Positions 34,231-41,984 of a DNA stretch of 64,000 nt are shown here, piece after piece; within the stretch, counting starts at the first letter, position 1; every line of letters starts with the position of its first letter. Location: contig NZ_CP108513.1 of assembly GCF_035989285.1 (NCBI RefSeq), positions 186,001 to 250,000 on the forward strand, given 5' to 3'. A model generated the notes under the pieces. It was not told where the DNA came from. It ran no database searches and saw only the letters and a program-made list of their open reading frames with translations. This DNA is from Streptomyces sp. NBC_01235 (lineage in GTDB: Bacteria; Actinomycetota; Actinomycetes; Streptomycetales; Streptomycetaceae). The translations under genes were made by a program, and so were the position numbers.

Positions 34231-34276
34231 CCGCCCCCCTTGCCCATGCCGCCGGGCACCGGCCCGCCCTACGAGG

Positions 34277-35035
34277 TCATGCTCCGGTGCCGCCGTCGGC
34301 CAGGTCGTCGAAGACCACGACCTCGCGGGTGAGGAGGAAGAAGGACAACGAGGGCTGGAAGAGCGCCCCGTGCTTCTCCGCGTGATCGGCCAAGGCCTGC
34401 TGGTGGGCTCGGAAGCCGGTCAGGGCATCTGCCTCGTCGAACCACAGAGCTGAGTAGGCGTCGTACGCGGGCTGCTCCGCTGCGCCTCCGAAGTACGCGG
34501 CCATGCCGTCCCCGGGGAGGGCCGTGTTCCACTCGTGGCCGCGCACGTATCGGGCGGGCCCGGAGGGGTCGGCGAGCAGGTCCTCGTACGCCCGTCGCAC
34601 ACCTTTCTGGAACGCCTCCGGGGCAAGCCCGTCGGCGGCCTTGAGGAAGTGGAGGACCTTTACCGTGCCGGTTCCGGATCGAGGCGCCTCGGCCGCGCTC
34701 TCCTCGACGAGCAGGCTGAGTGCGGCCGACTGGTCGCTGAAGTTGACCCCGTCCGGGCCGACGACCTCGCGCGTGTACGGGTGCGCGAAGGTCTCCCCCA
34801 TGGACTCGAGGTCGTCGAAGTACAGCTCGGTCACGGAGTCGCGGGGCAGCGTGACCTGGTAGCCCACGTCCCCGATCGCGCCGTAGGCGCTGTCGAGGAC
34901 GTGGTTCTGGACGTACTTGCGCACGGTCAGCTTGTTGGCGACAGCTATCCCGCCGTGCACCTTCTCGATGTACTCGGCGTACTCGGCGTGCGTCATACCG
35001 GGGCGTCGCCGGACGGCGGCCACCAACTTGATCAT
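34277..35035 (-). CDS. EthD-domain protein (double ferredoxin-like fold)
   Basis: A 252-residue protein with two EthD/dimeric alpha-beta barrel repeats. Repeat one opens MIKLVAAVRRRPGMTHAEYA with EYIEKVHGGIAVAN; repeat two contains VKVLHFLKAADGLAPEAFQK and YSALWFDEADALTGFRAHQQ. The second of two in-frame ATGs (35035) is chosen because AGGAG sits 7 bases before it and only 1 base before the first (35041). EthD proteins accompany oxidative catabolic genes, probably handling reactive intermediates or acting as small cofactor-free enzymes. It is the last clear gene of the hydroxyquinol operon. Confidence 0.85.
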   Translation of the reverse strand: MIKLVAAVRRRPGMTHAEYAEYIEKVHGGIAVANKLTVRKYVQNHVLDSAYGAIGDVGYQVTLPRDSVTELYFDDLESMGETFAHPYTREVVGPDGVNFSDQSAALSLLVEESAAEAPRSGTGTVKVLHFLKAADGLAPEAFQKGVRRAYEDLLADPSGPARYVRGHEWNTALPGDGMAAYFGGAAEQPAYDAYSALWFDEADALTGFRAHQQALADHAEKHGALFQPSLSFFLLTREVVVFDDLADGGTGA

Positions 35036-35087
35036 TTTCATTCTCCTGGTGTGAGGATGTGTGGCACGGGCCGCGGAGTGGACCCGG

Positions 35088-36143
35088 TCAGGGTGCGAGG
35101 GTTCCGTTCAGTGCCTCCGTGAGGAGGGAGCGGAGGGCTTCCGCTGTGACCGGTCGCGGGTTGGCGTAGGGCTGGGCCTTTGCTTGGGCGATGATCTCGT
35201 CGAAGTCGCGCTCGGTGAGGCCCAGTTGGGCGAGTGAGCGCGCGGCGCCGAGCTCGGCGGCGGCTCGCGCGAGGTGCTTCGGTACGTCGTCCGTGGCCAG
35301 CGCACGGCGCAGGGCCTGGTCGGCGGTCGGCGCCGCGGGAAGGTTGAAGGCGGCGACGTACGGGAGCACGACCGTGTGGACGGCGGCGTGCGGGAGGTCG
35401 AAGGTGCCGCCGAGGATGTGGCAGATCTTGTGGTGCAGTGACATGGTCGTGGCTCCCAGGCACGCCCCGCACAACCATGCTCCGTGCAGCGCGTCGGTGC
35501 GGGCCCGCACGTCACCGGGGTCGGCGGCGATGGCTGGCAGGGCCGCGGCCATCGAGCGCACGCCTTCCTCGGCCATCAGGGACACGATCGGGGAGGCGTT
35601 TGGCGCGTACAGGGCTTCAACGGCGTGCGCGACGGCGTTGAAGCCGCTGGTCACCGACACGTCGACCGGGAGGCGGAGGGTGAGTTCGGGGTCGTAGACC
35701 ACACTGCGCGGCAGGACGGCCCGGTCCCGGCCGGTGCGTTTGCGGCCGTGGTCGGTGAGTCCCCAGACAGGGGTCATCTCCGAGCCGGCGTACGTGGTGG
35801 GCACGCTGATCACGGGCAGGCCGGAGCTCAAGGCGATCGCCTTGCCCAGGCCGATGGCGGAGCCGCCGCCGATGGCCAGGCAGCCGTCCGCGTCGGCGTC
35901 CCGTGCGGCCGCGCGGGCCGCTTCGGCGACCTGCACCGGCACATGCATCCGCGCTTCGGTGAACAGCCCGGCGCACGCCTCGCCGAGCAGGGTGGCCGCG
36001 TGCCCGGCGAGAGCGCGCTGACCGGGGGTGGACAGCACCAGCAGCCGCCGCACGCCCAACCGCTCGGCTTCCTGGGGTAGTTGGCGCAGGCTTCCGGCGC
36101 CGAAGACCACCCGCATCGGCAATGCTTCGTAGGTGAAGGTCAT
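35088..36143 (-). CDS. Maleylacetate reductase
   Basis: A 351-residue iron-alcohol-dehydrogenase-fold enzyme of the maleylacetate reductase branch. It opens MTFTYEALPMRVVFGAGSL; the nucleotide site includes LAIGGGSAIGLGKAIALSSG and VISVPTTYAGSEMTPVWGLT. Further motifs are GFNAVAHAVEALYAPNASPI and SLHHKICHILGGTFDLPHAA, all characteristic of MacA/GraC/RolM. The reaction is maleylacetate + NAD(P)H to 3-oxoadipate, which then enters the beta-ketoadipate pathway. The ATG overlaps the dioxygenase stop (ATGA), so the two are translationally coupled and act in sequence. Confidence 0.93.
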   Translation of the reverse strand: MTFTYEALPMRVVFGAGSLRQLPQEAERLGVRRLLVLSTPGQRALAGHAATLLGEACAGLFTEARMHVPVQVAEAARAAARDADADGCLAIGGGSAIGLGKAIALSSGLPVISVPTTYAGSEMTPVWGLTDHGRKRTGRDRAVLPRSVVYDPELTLRLPVDVSVTSGFNAVAHAVEALYAPNASPIVSLMAEEGVRSMAAALPAIAADPGDVRARTDALHGAWLCGACLGATTMSLHHKICHILGGTFDLPHAAVHTVVLPYVAAFNLPAAPTADQALRRALATDDVPKHLARAAAELGAARSLAQLGLTERDFDEIIAQAKAQPYANPRPVTAEALRSLLTEALNGTLAP

Positions 36144-37009
36144 ACTGCCGACTCGGCTTGCGGGGCCAGCACGATGTCGAACCCGGCGTGCGTGAAGGGC
36201 ACGGTCACGCCGAAGCGTTCGGCCTCCTGCTCCTCGTAGGACTCGGTGAAGTCGGTGATCAGGCCCCGCTTGACCGCGAAGACAGCGTCCGAGTCGACGT
36301 AGGGGCTGCCCGCGACGAACGCGTGCGTGGTGACCGGGCGGTGGTCCTCGGCGCTCGCGATGAAGTGGATGTGGGCCGGCCGGTAGGGATGCCTGCCGGT
36401 GGCTTCGAGCAAGCCCCCGACGGGGCCGTCGGTGGGGATCGGATAGTGGGAGGGGACGGCGGTGCGGAACCAGAAGCGGCCCTCGCCGTCCGTGCGGAAC
36501 AGCCCTCGCCCGTTTCCCCGCGGCTGCACGTCGGGCTGTTGGACGTCGTAGAAACCGTCCTCCGAGCACTGCCACACGTCGAGTTCGGCGTCCGGCAGCG
36601 CAGTGCCGTCGGCGGCCAGCACTCGACCGGACACCACACACGGACGGCCGGTGCCCATCAGGTCGATGGAGTCGCCGAGCTCGCGGCGGGGCGAGGCGGT
36701 CATGTGGAAGGGACCGAGGACGGTGCTCTCGGTTCCCTCTTCGGATCCGTTCAAGCTCTCGACGAGCATGGAGACGCCCAGGACGTCGGAGAGCAGGACG
36801 AACTCCTGCCGGGTGTCGTCGCACTTCTGACCGACGGCGGTGAGGAAGCCGATGGCGGCCTCCCATTCCTCGATCGTGGGCTCGATGTCCCGCACGAAGT
36901 CGTGGAGGTGGCGTGTCAGGCTCTCCATGACCTGCCGCAGCCGCTGGTCCTTGGTCTGCCGGAAGCTCTCCACCACCGCGTGGGTGGCGGTCTCGACGGT
37001 GAAGTCCAC
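36140..37009 (-). CDS. Hydroxyquinol 1,2-dioxygenase (intradiol)
   Basis: A 289-residue intradiol dioxygenase. The N-terminal helical dimerisation domain (~1-100) contains FLTAVGQKCDDTRQEFVLLS and DVLGVSMLVESLNG. The catalytic beta-sandwich has VLGPFHM, then the non-heme iron ligands: Tyr in EDGFYDVQ, Tyr in VPSHYPIPTDGP and two His in RPAHIHFIASA. GTESTVLGPFHM and the length favour hydroxyquinol over catechol cleavage. It converts 1,2,4-trihydroxybenzene to maleylacetate, the substrate of the next gene. It follows the hydrolase gene by 9 bases. Confidence 0.92.
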   Translation of the reverse strand: MDFTVETATHAVVESFRQTKDQRLRQVMESLTRHLHDFVRDIEPTIEEWEAAIGFLTAVGQKCDDTRQEFVLLSDVLGVSMLVESLNGSEEGTESTVLGPFHMTASPRRELGDSIDLMGTGRPCVVSGRVLAADGTALPDAELDVWQCSEDGFYDVQQPDVQPRGNGRGLFRTDGEGRFWFRTAVPSHYPIPTDGPVGGLLEATGRHPYRPAHIHFIASAEDHRPVTTHAFVAGSPYVDSDAVFAVKRGLITDFTESYEEQEAERFGVTVPFTHAGFDIVLAPQAESAV

Positions 37010-37018
37010 TTGGTCTCC

Positions 37019-38113
37019 CTAACTGTTCGGGGTGCTGTGACCTGCGAGGTGGTCGATGAACCAGTCACCGGTGAGCGCGTCGCGCTCGGCCGCGTGGTTG
37101 TAGAGGGTGTGTTCGCCGTCGGGCCAGACTCGCACCGTGGAGGTGGCGGGGTCGGCGGCGCGCAGGAACGGCTCCTGGTCCTCGTAGCGGGCGAGGGGGT
37201 CGCGGCCGCCGTGCAGCAGGAGCAGCGGGCAGCGGATGCGGTGCTTGTCCGGGTCGAAGCGCAGGCCGTCCATGACCTCGGTCACCCGGCCCGGGTCGTC
37301 GGTGCCGACCACGGCGGCCATCTGCTCGCGGGCGGTGCGGAATTCCGGGACGGTCGGTGCCGCCGGAGCCCCGTTGACGACCACCGCGCCGACGCGCGGA
37401 TCCGCGGCGGCCAGATGGGCGGCGAACAGGCCGCCGAAGCTGACGCCCTGGATGCCGATGGCGCCGCCGAGCCGCGGATCGGCCTCGACCAGGTCGACGA
37501 AGCGTGCGAAGCCGTCGGTTACGTGTTCGTCGACGTACAACCCGTGGCGCAGCCGTGACTCGCCCTGGCCGGGCCCTTCCGCGAGCAGACAGGCCAGGCC
37601 GCGCGCGGTGTACGCGTCGGCGACCGCCAGATACGCCGCTCCCCAGCCGCTGAGTCCGCCCCACACGATCACGGTGGCGCGGGGCGGCCCGGCCGGCAGG
37701 CACAGCCAGCCGCCGAGGACGCCGTCGCGGTGCGGGATCTCCACGCGCTCCACCTGGGGTGCGAGAGCGGCCGTCGCCGCGGTGTGCCGAGCGTACAGCT
37801 CCCGTTTGTCCGCGGTGTCGCTCTGGTACGCCATCTGCGCGAACATCAGGGCCGCCGAGGCGAACCGGTGCGCCTGCCGGGCGGTGACGCCGTGGCCGTT
37901 CGCCTCGCCGAGCCGGGCACGCTCCAGTTGTGTGTCGGCGAGTTTCGCGGCGGCGTCCTGCCACGAGAGTCCGGCGGCGGTGTCGGCGAGCAGGCGGCGG
38001 GCGTCGGCGGGGTCCATACCGCAGTCGGTGAGCCGGGTGAAGGGCATGGCCCGGTGCTGGGCGGCGACCAGCGGTGGCAGCGCCGCCTCTGCTCCGGAAT
38101 CCCCGGTGGTCAT
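37019..38113 (-). CDS. Alpha/beta hydrolase, DHPON-hydrolase-like C-C bond hydrolase
   Basis: A 364-residue hydrolase with a long N-terminal helical cap (~1-125, ARQAHRFASAALMFAQMAYQ) and a catalytic core: VEIPHRDGVLGGWLCLPAG, VIVWGGLSGWG, ACLLAEGPGQGES, nucleophile elbow IGIQGVSFGGLFAAH, acid near LLLLHGGRDPLA and His in PDGEHTLYNHA. The cap-plus-core plan matches 2,6-dihydroxypseudooxynicotine hydrolase, which splits a C-C bond next to a dihydroxy ring. Here it could release resorcinol or hydroxyquinol from an acyl side chain. The ATG overlaps the monooxygenase stop (ATGA). The substrate is inferred, not shown. Confidence 0.85.
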   Translation of the reverse strand: MTTGDSGAEAALPPLVAAQHRAMPFTRLTDCGMDPADARRLLADTAAGLSWQDAAAKLADTQLERARLGEANGHGVTARQAHRFASAALMFAQMAYQSDTADKRELYARHTAATAALAPQVERVEIPHRDGVLGGWLCLPAGPPRATVIVWGGLSGWGAAYLAVADAYTARGLACLLAEGPGQGESRLRHGLYVDEHVTDGFARFVDLVEADPRLGGAIGIQGVSFGGLFAAHLAAADPRVGAVVVNGAPAAPTVPEFRTAREQMAAVVGTDDPGRVTEVMDGLRFDPDKHRIRCPLLLLHGGRDPLARYEDQEPFLRAADPATSTVRVWPDGEHTLYNHAAERDALTGDWFIDHLAGHSTPNS

Positions 38114-39666
38114 ACGGCTGTCACCGTCGTTCCGGACAGTGCGGCATCGAGGTCGTCCACCAGCACGCCCAGATCCGTGGTGTCGGCCGCCGTGCCGAAC
38201 AGCACGAAGTCGGGGCGCGCCAGATACGCGACCGCGCCGAGCAGGTGGAGATACTCCGCGTGCCGTCCGTCGAGGTCGTCGACCGTGTCGAGGGCGACCA
38301 CGGCGCAGCCCAGTCGCTCCAGCCGGGCGAGCCGCTCGGGGCCGAGGGCGGTGGCGGGATCCTCGGCTGTGACCAGGGTGAAGCCGTATCCGGTCAGGTC
38401 GTCGAGGCGTCCGGTGCGTCCGTCGGGCAGCCGGATACGGCCCTGTGGGGTGAGGGTGCCGACCGGCGCGTCCGTGTCATGGCGCAGCACTCCGTGAGTG
38501 AGGGGCGGGAACGGGGGCGGCGCAGGCATCGTGCCCGCGAAGAAGGCCGCGTCCCGGGCGGCTGCGGCCTCGGTGTCGTGCGTGTTGGCGACCTTGCCGA
38601 GGGCGATCGCCGCGTGGGTGAGGGCGGTGACGTGCGGGCGGCGTTCGCTCTCGTAGGTGTCCAGAAGAGCGTCCGGCGCCTGACCGCCCAGGACGAGGTG
38701 CAGTTTCCAGGCGAGGTTGGTGGCGTCGCGCAGGCCGCTGCACGCGCCCTGGCCGAGATAGGGGGGCATGGTGTGGGCGGCGTCGCCGGCGAGGAAGACG
38801 CTGCCCGTCCGCCAGCGGGTGGCGATGCGCGCCTCGAAGCCGTAGACCAACCGCCGGATGATCCGCACGTCGTCCGGGCCCAGGTCGTGGTAGTGGCGCA
38901 GCATCCGCCAGGCGCTGTCCGGGGCGGTCATCCCCTCGCGGGTCTCGCCGGGCAGCAGGGCGAACTCGAAGCGCTGGCGGTTGGTGCCGATGTTGATGGT
39001 CATGTGGCCGCGCGCGGGGTCGCAGTACTGGGTGGCGTAGGCGAACTCCGGGGGCTGCGGGCGCAGCCACTCGGTGTCGATGTTGAGCCACTGCTCGTTG
39101 AAGCCGAAGTCCTGGCGCTCCACACCGAGCAGTTCGCGTATCCCACTGCGGCTGCCGTCGGCGGCGATCACATAGCGGGCCCGGACCTCGTCGTGCGGGC
39201 CGTCCGCAGTCGCTCCGTCGCTGTTCCAGCCGCGCAGACGCAGCGTGACACCGACGGCGTCCTGGTCGAGGCCGGTGACCGCCCAGCCCTGACGGACGTC
39301 GACCGTCCCGCAGTCGCGCAGCCGCTTGTCGATCGCGTTCTCCACGTCCGGCTGGTACATGGAGATGTGGCCCGGATACCCCATCGGACCGTCGGGGTTC
39401 GCGGGGATGCGCACGAGGGTCTCGCCCTTGCCGTTGAGCCATACGTACTGGCACATCGACGAGTCGCGCAACGCCTCGTCCACGTCGCCCGCCGCCTGGA
39501 CGATCCGGGCGGTCTCGTCGTCGATGTGGGTGAGCCTGGGCAGCCCGTACAGACCGGGCCAGCGCTCGCAGACCACCACCCGGTGGCCGAGCCGGCCGAG
39601 CAGGGAAGCGGCGGTGAGGCCGGTCGGTCCGTAGCCGACGACCGCGACGTCATAGAGGGGAGCCAT
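38110..39666 (-). CDS. FAD-dependent phenol hydroxylase (MhpA / resorcinol hydroxylase type)
   Basis: A 518-residue class A flavoprotein. VAVVGYGPTGLTAASLLGRL binds FAD, YVIAADGSRSGIRELLG is the DG motif and VFLAGDAAHTMPPYLGQGAC the GD motif; the C-terminal thioredoxin-like domain (~400-518) is present. Similarity is to MhpA and actinobacterial resorcinol hydroxylases (RolH-like). It most likely converts a resorcinol-type ring to hydroxyquinol. GGAGG lies 6 bases before ATG 39666; the frame is open further upstream but that is not coding. First gene of a five- or six-gene operon with ATGA overlaps, divergent from its TetR regulator. Confidence 0.9.
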   Translation of the reverse strand: MAPLYDVAVVGYGPTGLTAASLLGRLGHRVVVCERWPGLYGLPRLTHIDDETARIVQAAGDVDEALRDSSMCQYVWLNGKGETLVRIPANPDGPMGYPGHISMYQPDVENAIDKRLRDCGTVDVRQGWAVTGLDQDAVGVTLRLRGWNSDGATADGPHDEVRARYVIAADGSRSGIRELLGVERQDFGFNEQWLNIDTEWLRPQPPEFAYATQYCDPARGHMTINIGTNRQRFEFALLPGETREGMTAPDSAWRMLRHYHDLGPDDVRIIRRLVYGFEARIATRWRTGSVFLAGDAAHTMPPYLGQGACSGLRDATNLAWKLHLVLGGQAPDALLDTYESERRPHVTALTHAAIALGKVANTHDTEAAAARDAAFFAGTMPAPPPFPPLTHGVLRHDTDAPVGTLTPQGRIRLPDGRTGRLDDLTGYGFTLVTAEDPATALGPERLARLERLGCAVVALDTVDDLDGRHAEYLHLLGAVAYLARPDFVLFGTAADTTDLGVLVDDLDAALSGTTVTAV

Positions 39667-39753
39667 GAGACACCTCCGGGAACACTCCCGCGCCATTGCG
39701 AGGGGTGAGGTGAGCAGGAAACGGCGGGCACGGCGGTGCACGCCCGGATCAGC

Positions 39754-39796
39754 ATGTGAATGACCATTCACATTTAATGTGAGTCGAGGTTCACAT
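39754..39796. promoter_or_regulatory. Twin operator palindromes of the aromatic operon regulator
   Basis: Site 1 (39754-39773) is ATGTGAATGACCATTCACAT, two perfect 9-base arms around AC. Site 2 (39777-39796) has the same 9-2-9 layout, ATGTGAGTC..GGTTCACAT, matching site 1 at 14 of 18 arm positions. Centres are 23 bases apart, about two turns. They sit between the divergent monooxygenase and TetR genes, so autoregulation plus operon repression is likely. Confidence 0.75.
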
Positions 39797-39806
39797 GACG
39801 GCAACG

Positions 39807-39840
39807 TGGACGTCAAGAGCCCCGTCGATAAGATGCGTAG
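39807..39840 (+). promoter_or_regulatory. Probable leaderless promoter of the TetR gene
   Basis: TGGACG (39807-39812) and TAAGAT (39829-39834), spacer 16, with the GTG start codon at 39841, 7 bases after the -10. There is no ribosome site upstream of the GTG. This fits a leaderless mRNA, which is common in actinomycetes. Confidence 0.5.
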
Positions 39841-40488
39841 GTGACCGAGTCCCGCACCGGCAGGCCCACCGCCCTCCAGGACCGCAGCCGCCGCTCTCAG
39901 CAGGACATCCTGCAGGCCGGGTACGCCCTGCTCGAAGAGGGCGGAGTGGACGCGCTCACCGTGGCCGCCGTCGCCGAGCGGGCCGGCATGGCGGTCGGCA
40001 GCATCTACCGCCGGTTCGGTGACAAGGAAGGACTCCTGCTGGCCATCCAGCACGCCTTCACCGAAAACCTCCAGGCCGAGATCACGGAACGCATGTCCGA
40101 GGAGCGGTTGCGCCTCCTGCGCGATCCGGCCGTGGCGATCGCCGAGGCCGTCGGCGCGATCACCGACGCCTTCCGGGCGCACGAAGCCCTGCTACGCGTC
40201 TTCCTGCTGCTCGGCACCCGGCACGAAGCGGTGCGCGCCGAGGGCTCCCGCGTCAGTGTCGAGGGCAACCGCCACTTCGCCGAGGCGCTGCGGCACACGC
40301 CCGTCGCGCATGCGGACCCCGAGGCCGCGCTGGACTTCGCCTACCGCCTGGTCTACGCCGCGATCGCACACCGCATCACCCAGGGCGAGTTCCTGGAGTC
40401 CGAGCGGCCACTGCCCTGGAGCGAGCTGCGCAGCCACCTGCAGACGGCGGCCGTCTCCTACCTCCTCGGCACCCGGGAAGGCCACTGA
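39841..40488 (+). CDS. TetR-family regulator of the resorcinol/hydroxyquinol operon
   Basis: A 215-residue TetR protein. The DNA-binding domain (~15-65) reads SQQDILQAGYALLEEGGVDA, LTVAAVAERAGMAVGSIYRR and FGDKEGLLLAI. The C-terminal ligand domain is helical with LLRVFLLLGTRHEAVRAEG. It is divergent from the hydroxylase gene, an arrangement seen for RolR in corynebacterial resorcinol clusters, where resorcinol or hydroxyquinol relieves repression. Two palindromes in the gap are its likely operators, and a third, degenerate one follows the gene. Confidence 0.9.
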   Translation: MTESRTGRPTALQDRSRRSQQDILQAGYALLEEGGVDALTVAAVAERAGMAVGSIYRRFGDKEGLLLAIQHAFTENLQAEITERMSEERLRLLRDPAVAIAEAVGAITDAFRAHEALLRVFLLLGTRHEAVRAEGSRVSVEGNRHFAEALRHTPVAHADPEAALDFAYRLVYAAIAHRITQGEFLESERPLPWSELRSHLQTAAVSYLLGTREGH

Positions 40489-40539
40489 GCCCCCGGCTCG
40501 TCGCCCCACCCAAGTCGCGTGAACTTGCCCTCGAGTGCA

Positions 40540-40559
40540 ACGTGATTCGCAATTCACAT
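40540..40559. promoter_or_regulatory. Third, degenerate TetR-operator-like site
   Basis: ACGTGATTC-GC-AATTCACAT keeps the 9-2-9 layout and matches 14 of 18 arm positions of the perfect palindrome at 39754. It lies 90 bases before the P450 remnant's start codon, so that gene may once have belonged to the same regulon. Confidence 0.45.
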
Positions 40560-40645
40560 CACCGGCCTGTGGGTACCCCCATATCAGCAGCGACCCCAGC
40601 CCACCGGGCCGAGTGCCCGACCCTGCCGACGATGTCAGGAGCGCG

Positions 40646-40845
40646 ATGTCCACCGCCCCGCCATCCGCCAACGCCTCCGCCGCCGGGGTTCGAACGGCAT
40701 CCCTGAGTTCGACGTCGGCCCGTTCTCCGACGAGGCCATCGGCGACCCCTACCCGCTCTCCCGGGACCTGGACCTGGACCTGGACCTGGACCGTCGAAGT
40801 GTGCGCGGTCCTGGCGTCCGGGGAGAGCCGACCGGAGTCACGAAC
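40646..40845 (+). pseudogene. Cytochrome P450 N-terminal remnant
   Basis: ATG 40646 has AGGAG upstream and opens MSTAPPSANASAAGV. After a frameshift near 40690 the reading GIPEFDVGPFSDEAIGDPYP matches the proline-rich start of actinobacterial P450s. A run of GACCTG hexamers then interrupts the gene, and only a trace (EVCAVLA) of the next strand follows. The heme-binding end is absent. Confidence 0.65.
40765..40792 (+). repeat. GACCTG hexanucleotide tandem repeat
   Basis: Four full units plus GACC, encoding Leu-Asp repeats, inside the P450 remnant where one unit would be expected. Confidence 0.85.
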
Positions 40846-40989
40846 CTGTCGATGCACCAGGCACAGCCCGGCCTGCTCGCAGGGTCCACGACCGACGGTC
40901 CGGACCTGGCGGGCGGACGCCCCCGGGCCGGACTTGGCCTCATGCGACCGCCTGGGCGGGCCTGTCTCGGGCTACCAGGCGGCCAGTGA

Positions 40990-41224
40990 GCCGTCCGTGT
41001 TGCGCCAGACCTGGGGCGACTACGTCGCGCCCGCCCTGCTGCTGGACGACGCCCACACCACCCTCGCGGTCAAGCTCGCCTACGGCTACGTCAACGCGCA
41101 CGGCTCACCGCTGGGGAACCTGGTCGCCGCGGGCGCGGTGATGTACGTCGTCCCGGTGCTGGCGCTGTTCCTGATCGTGCAGCGGGGCTTCGTCACCGGC
41201 GTCGCCACCTCTGGACTCAAGTGA
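40990..41224 (+). pseudogene. Carbohydrate ABC transporter permease (MalG-type) C-terminal remnant
   Basis: The frame ending at 41224 reads WGDYVAPALLLDDAHTTLAV, KLAYGYVNAHGSPLGNLVAA and ALFLIVQRGFVTGVATSGLK, which is the last ~70 residues of an inner-membrane sugar permease. The EAA loop and first five helices are absent. Its position just before KDPG aldolase and KDG kinase suggests it imported a sugar acid or related sugar. Confidence 0.7.
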
Positions 41225-41265
41225 CTTCGCGTTTACCGACTCACCTTGCTGCAAAGGAACTTCGC

Positions 41266-41316
41266 ATGACCGACACCCAGGCAAGCCTCACGTCCTCCGC
41301 GGCGGTGGGGTCATGA
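41266..41316 (+). other. 16-codon mini-ORF coupled to the aldolase gene
   Basis: ATG 41266 has a good AAGGA site 8 bases upstream, reads MTDTQASLTSSAAVGS and stops in an ATGA overlap with the aldolase start. It is probably the N-terminal stump of a deleted catabolic gene that now acts as a coupling leader. Confidence 0.45.
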
Positions 41317-41984
41317 CGGAGCGTCCTGCCCTCACCCCGCAGCTCGGCCGGACCCGGGTCATGGCCATCCTCAGGTCGGCCGACGCCTCCGGGCTGCCCG
41401 CCGTGGCCCGGGCGCTCGCGGCCGGCGGCGTCACCTGCCTGGAGGTCACCCTCACCACCGCCGGAGCACTCGACGCGCTGACCCGCATCCGGGCGGAACT
41501 CGGCCCCGGCGTCGCGATCGGCGCCGGCACCGTGATCACCGGCGACCAGGCCCGCGACGCGCTGGCGGCGGGAGCGGAGTTCCTGGTCGCCCCCGTCGTG
41601 GACACCGCCGTCGTCCGGCACGCGGCGGACCGGGGCATCCCGTGCTACCCGGGCGCCTGGACACCGACCGAGGTGTCCCAGGCATGGCAGGCGGGCGCCG
41701 CCGCCGTCAAACTCTTCCCCGCGAGCACGGGCGGTCCCGGACATCTGCGCCAGCTGCGGGCGCCCCTCCCCGACATCCCACTCGTCGCAGTCGGCGGCGT
41801 CGGCCTCGACGAGGCGCGGGACTACCTCGACGCGGGCGCCAGTGCGGTCGGCATCGGCTCCCCGCTGCTGCGCGGGGCGGACCGCGACCCGGCCCCGGGG
41901 GCACTGGACGCCCTCACCACGAGGGCGCGCACCCTGCTGGACGCGGTACGGGCCACCGTGCGGGCCGGGGAGGCGAGCGCGTGA
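41313..41984 (+). CDS. 2-keto-3-deoxy-6-phosphogluconate (KDPG) aldolase family
   Basis: A 223-residue class I aldolase. RVMAILRSADAS, LEVTLTTAGAL (catalytic Glu region), IGAGTVITGDQARDALAAGA, FLVAPVVD, IPCYPGAWTPTEV and the Schiff-base Lys in GAAAVKLFPAS are all present. It splits KDPG into pyruvate and glyceraldehyde-3-phosphate. Its start overlaps the mini-ORF stop and its stop overlaps the kinase start (GTGA), so kinase and aldolase are coupled and would act consecutively on 2-keto-3-deoxygluconate. Confidence 0.92.
   Translation: MTERPALTPQLGRTRVMAILRSADASGLPAVARALAAGGVTCLEVTLTTAGALDALTRIRAELGPGVAIGAGTVITGDQARDALAAGAEFLVAPVVDTAVVRHAADRGIPCYPGAWTPTEVSQAWQAGAAAVKLFPASTGGPGHLRQLRAPLPDIPLVAVGGVGLDEARDYLDAGASAVGIGSPLLRGADRDPAPGALDALTTRARTLLDAVRATVRAGEASA

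Noticed and set aside
35041..35041. EthD start at the first ATG (35041)
   Set aside because: The AGGAG site is only one base from it; the second ATG at 35035 has proper spacing.
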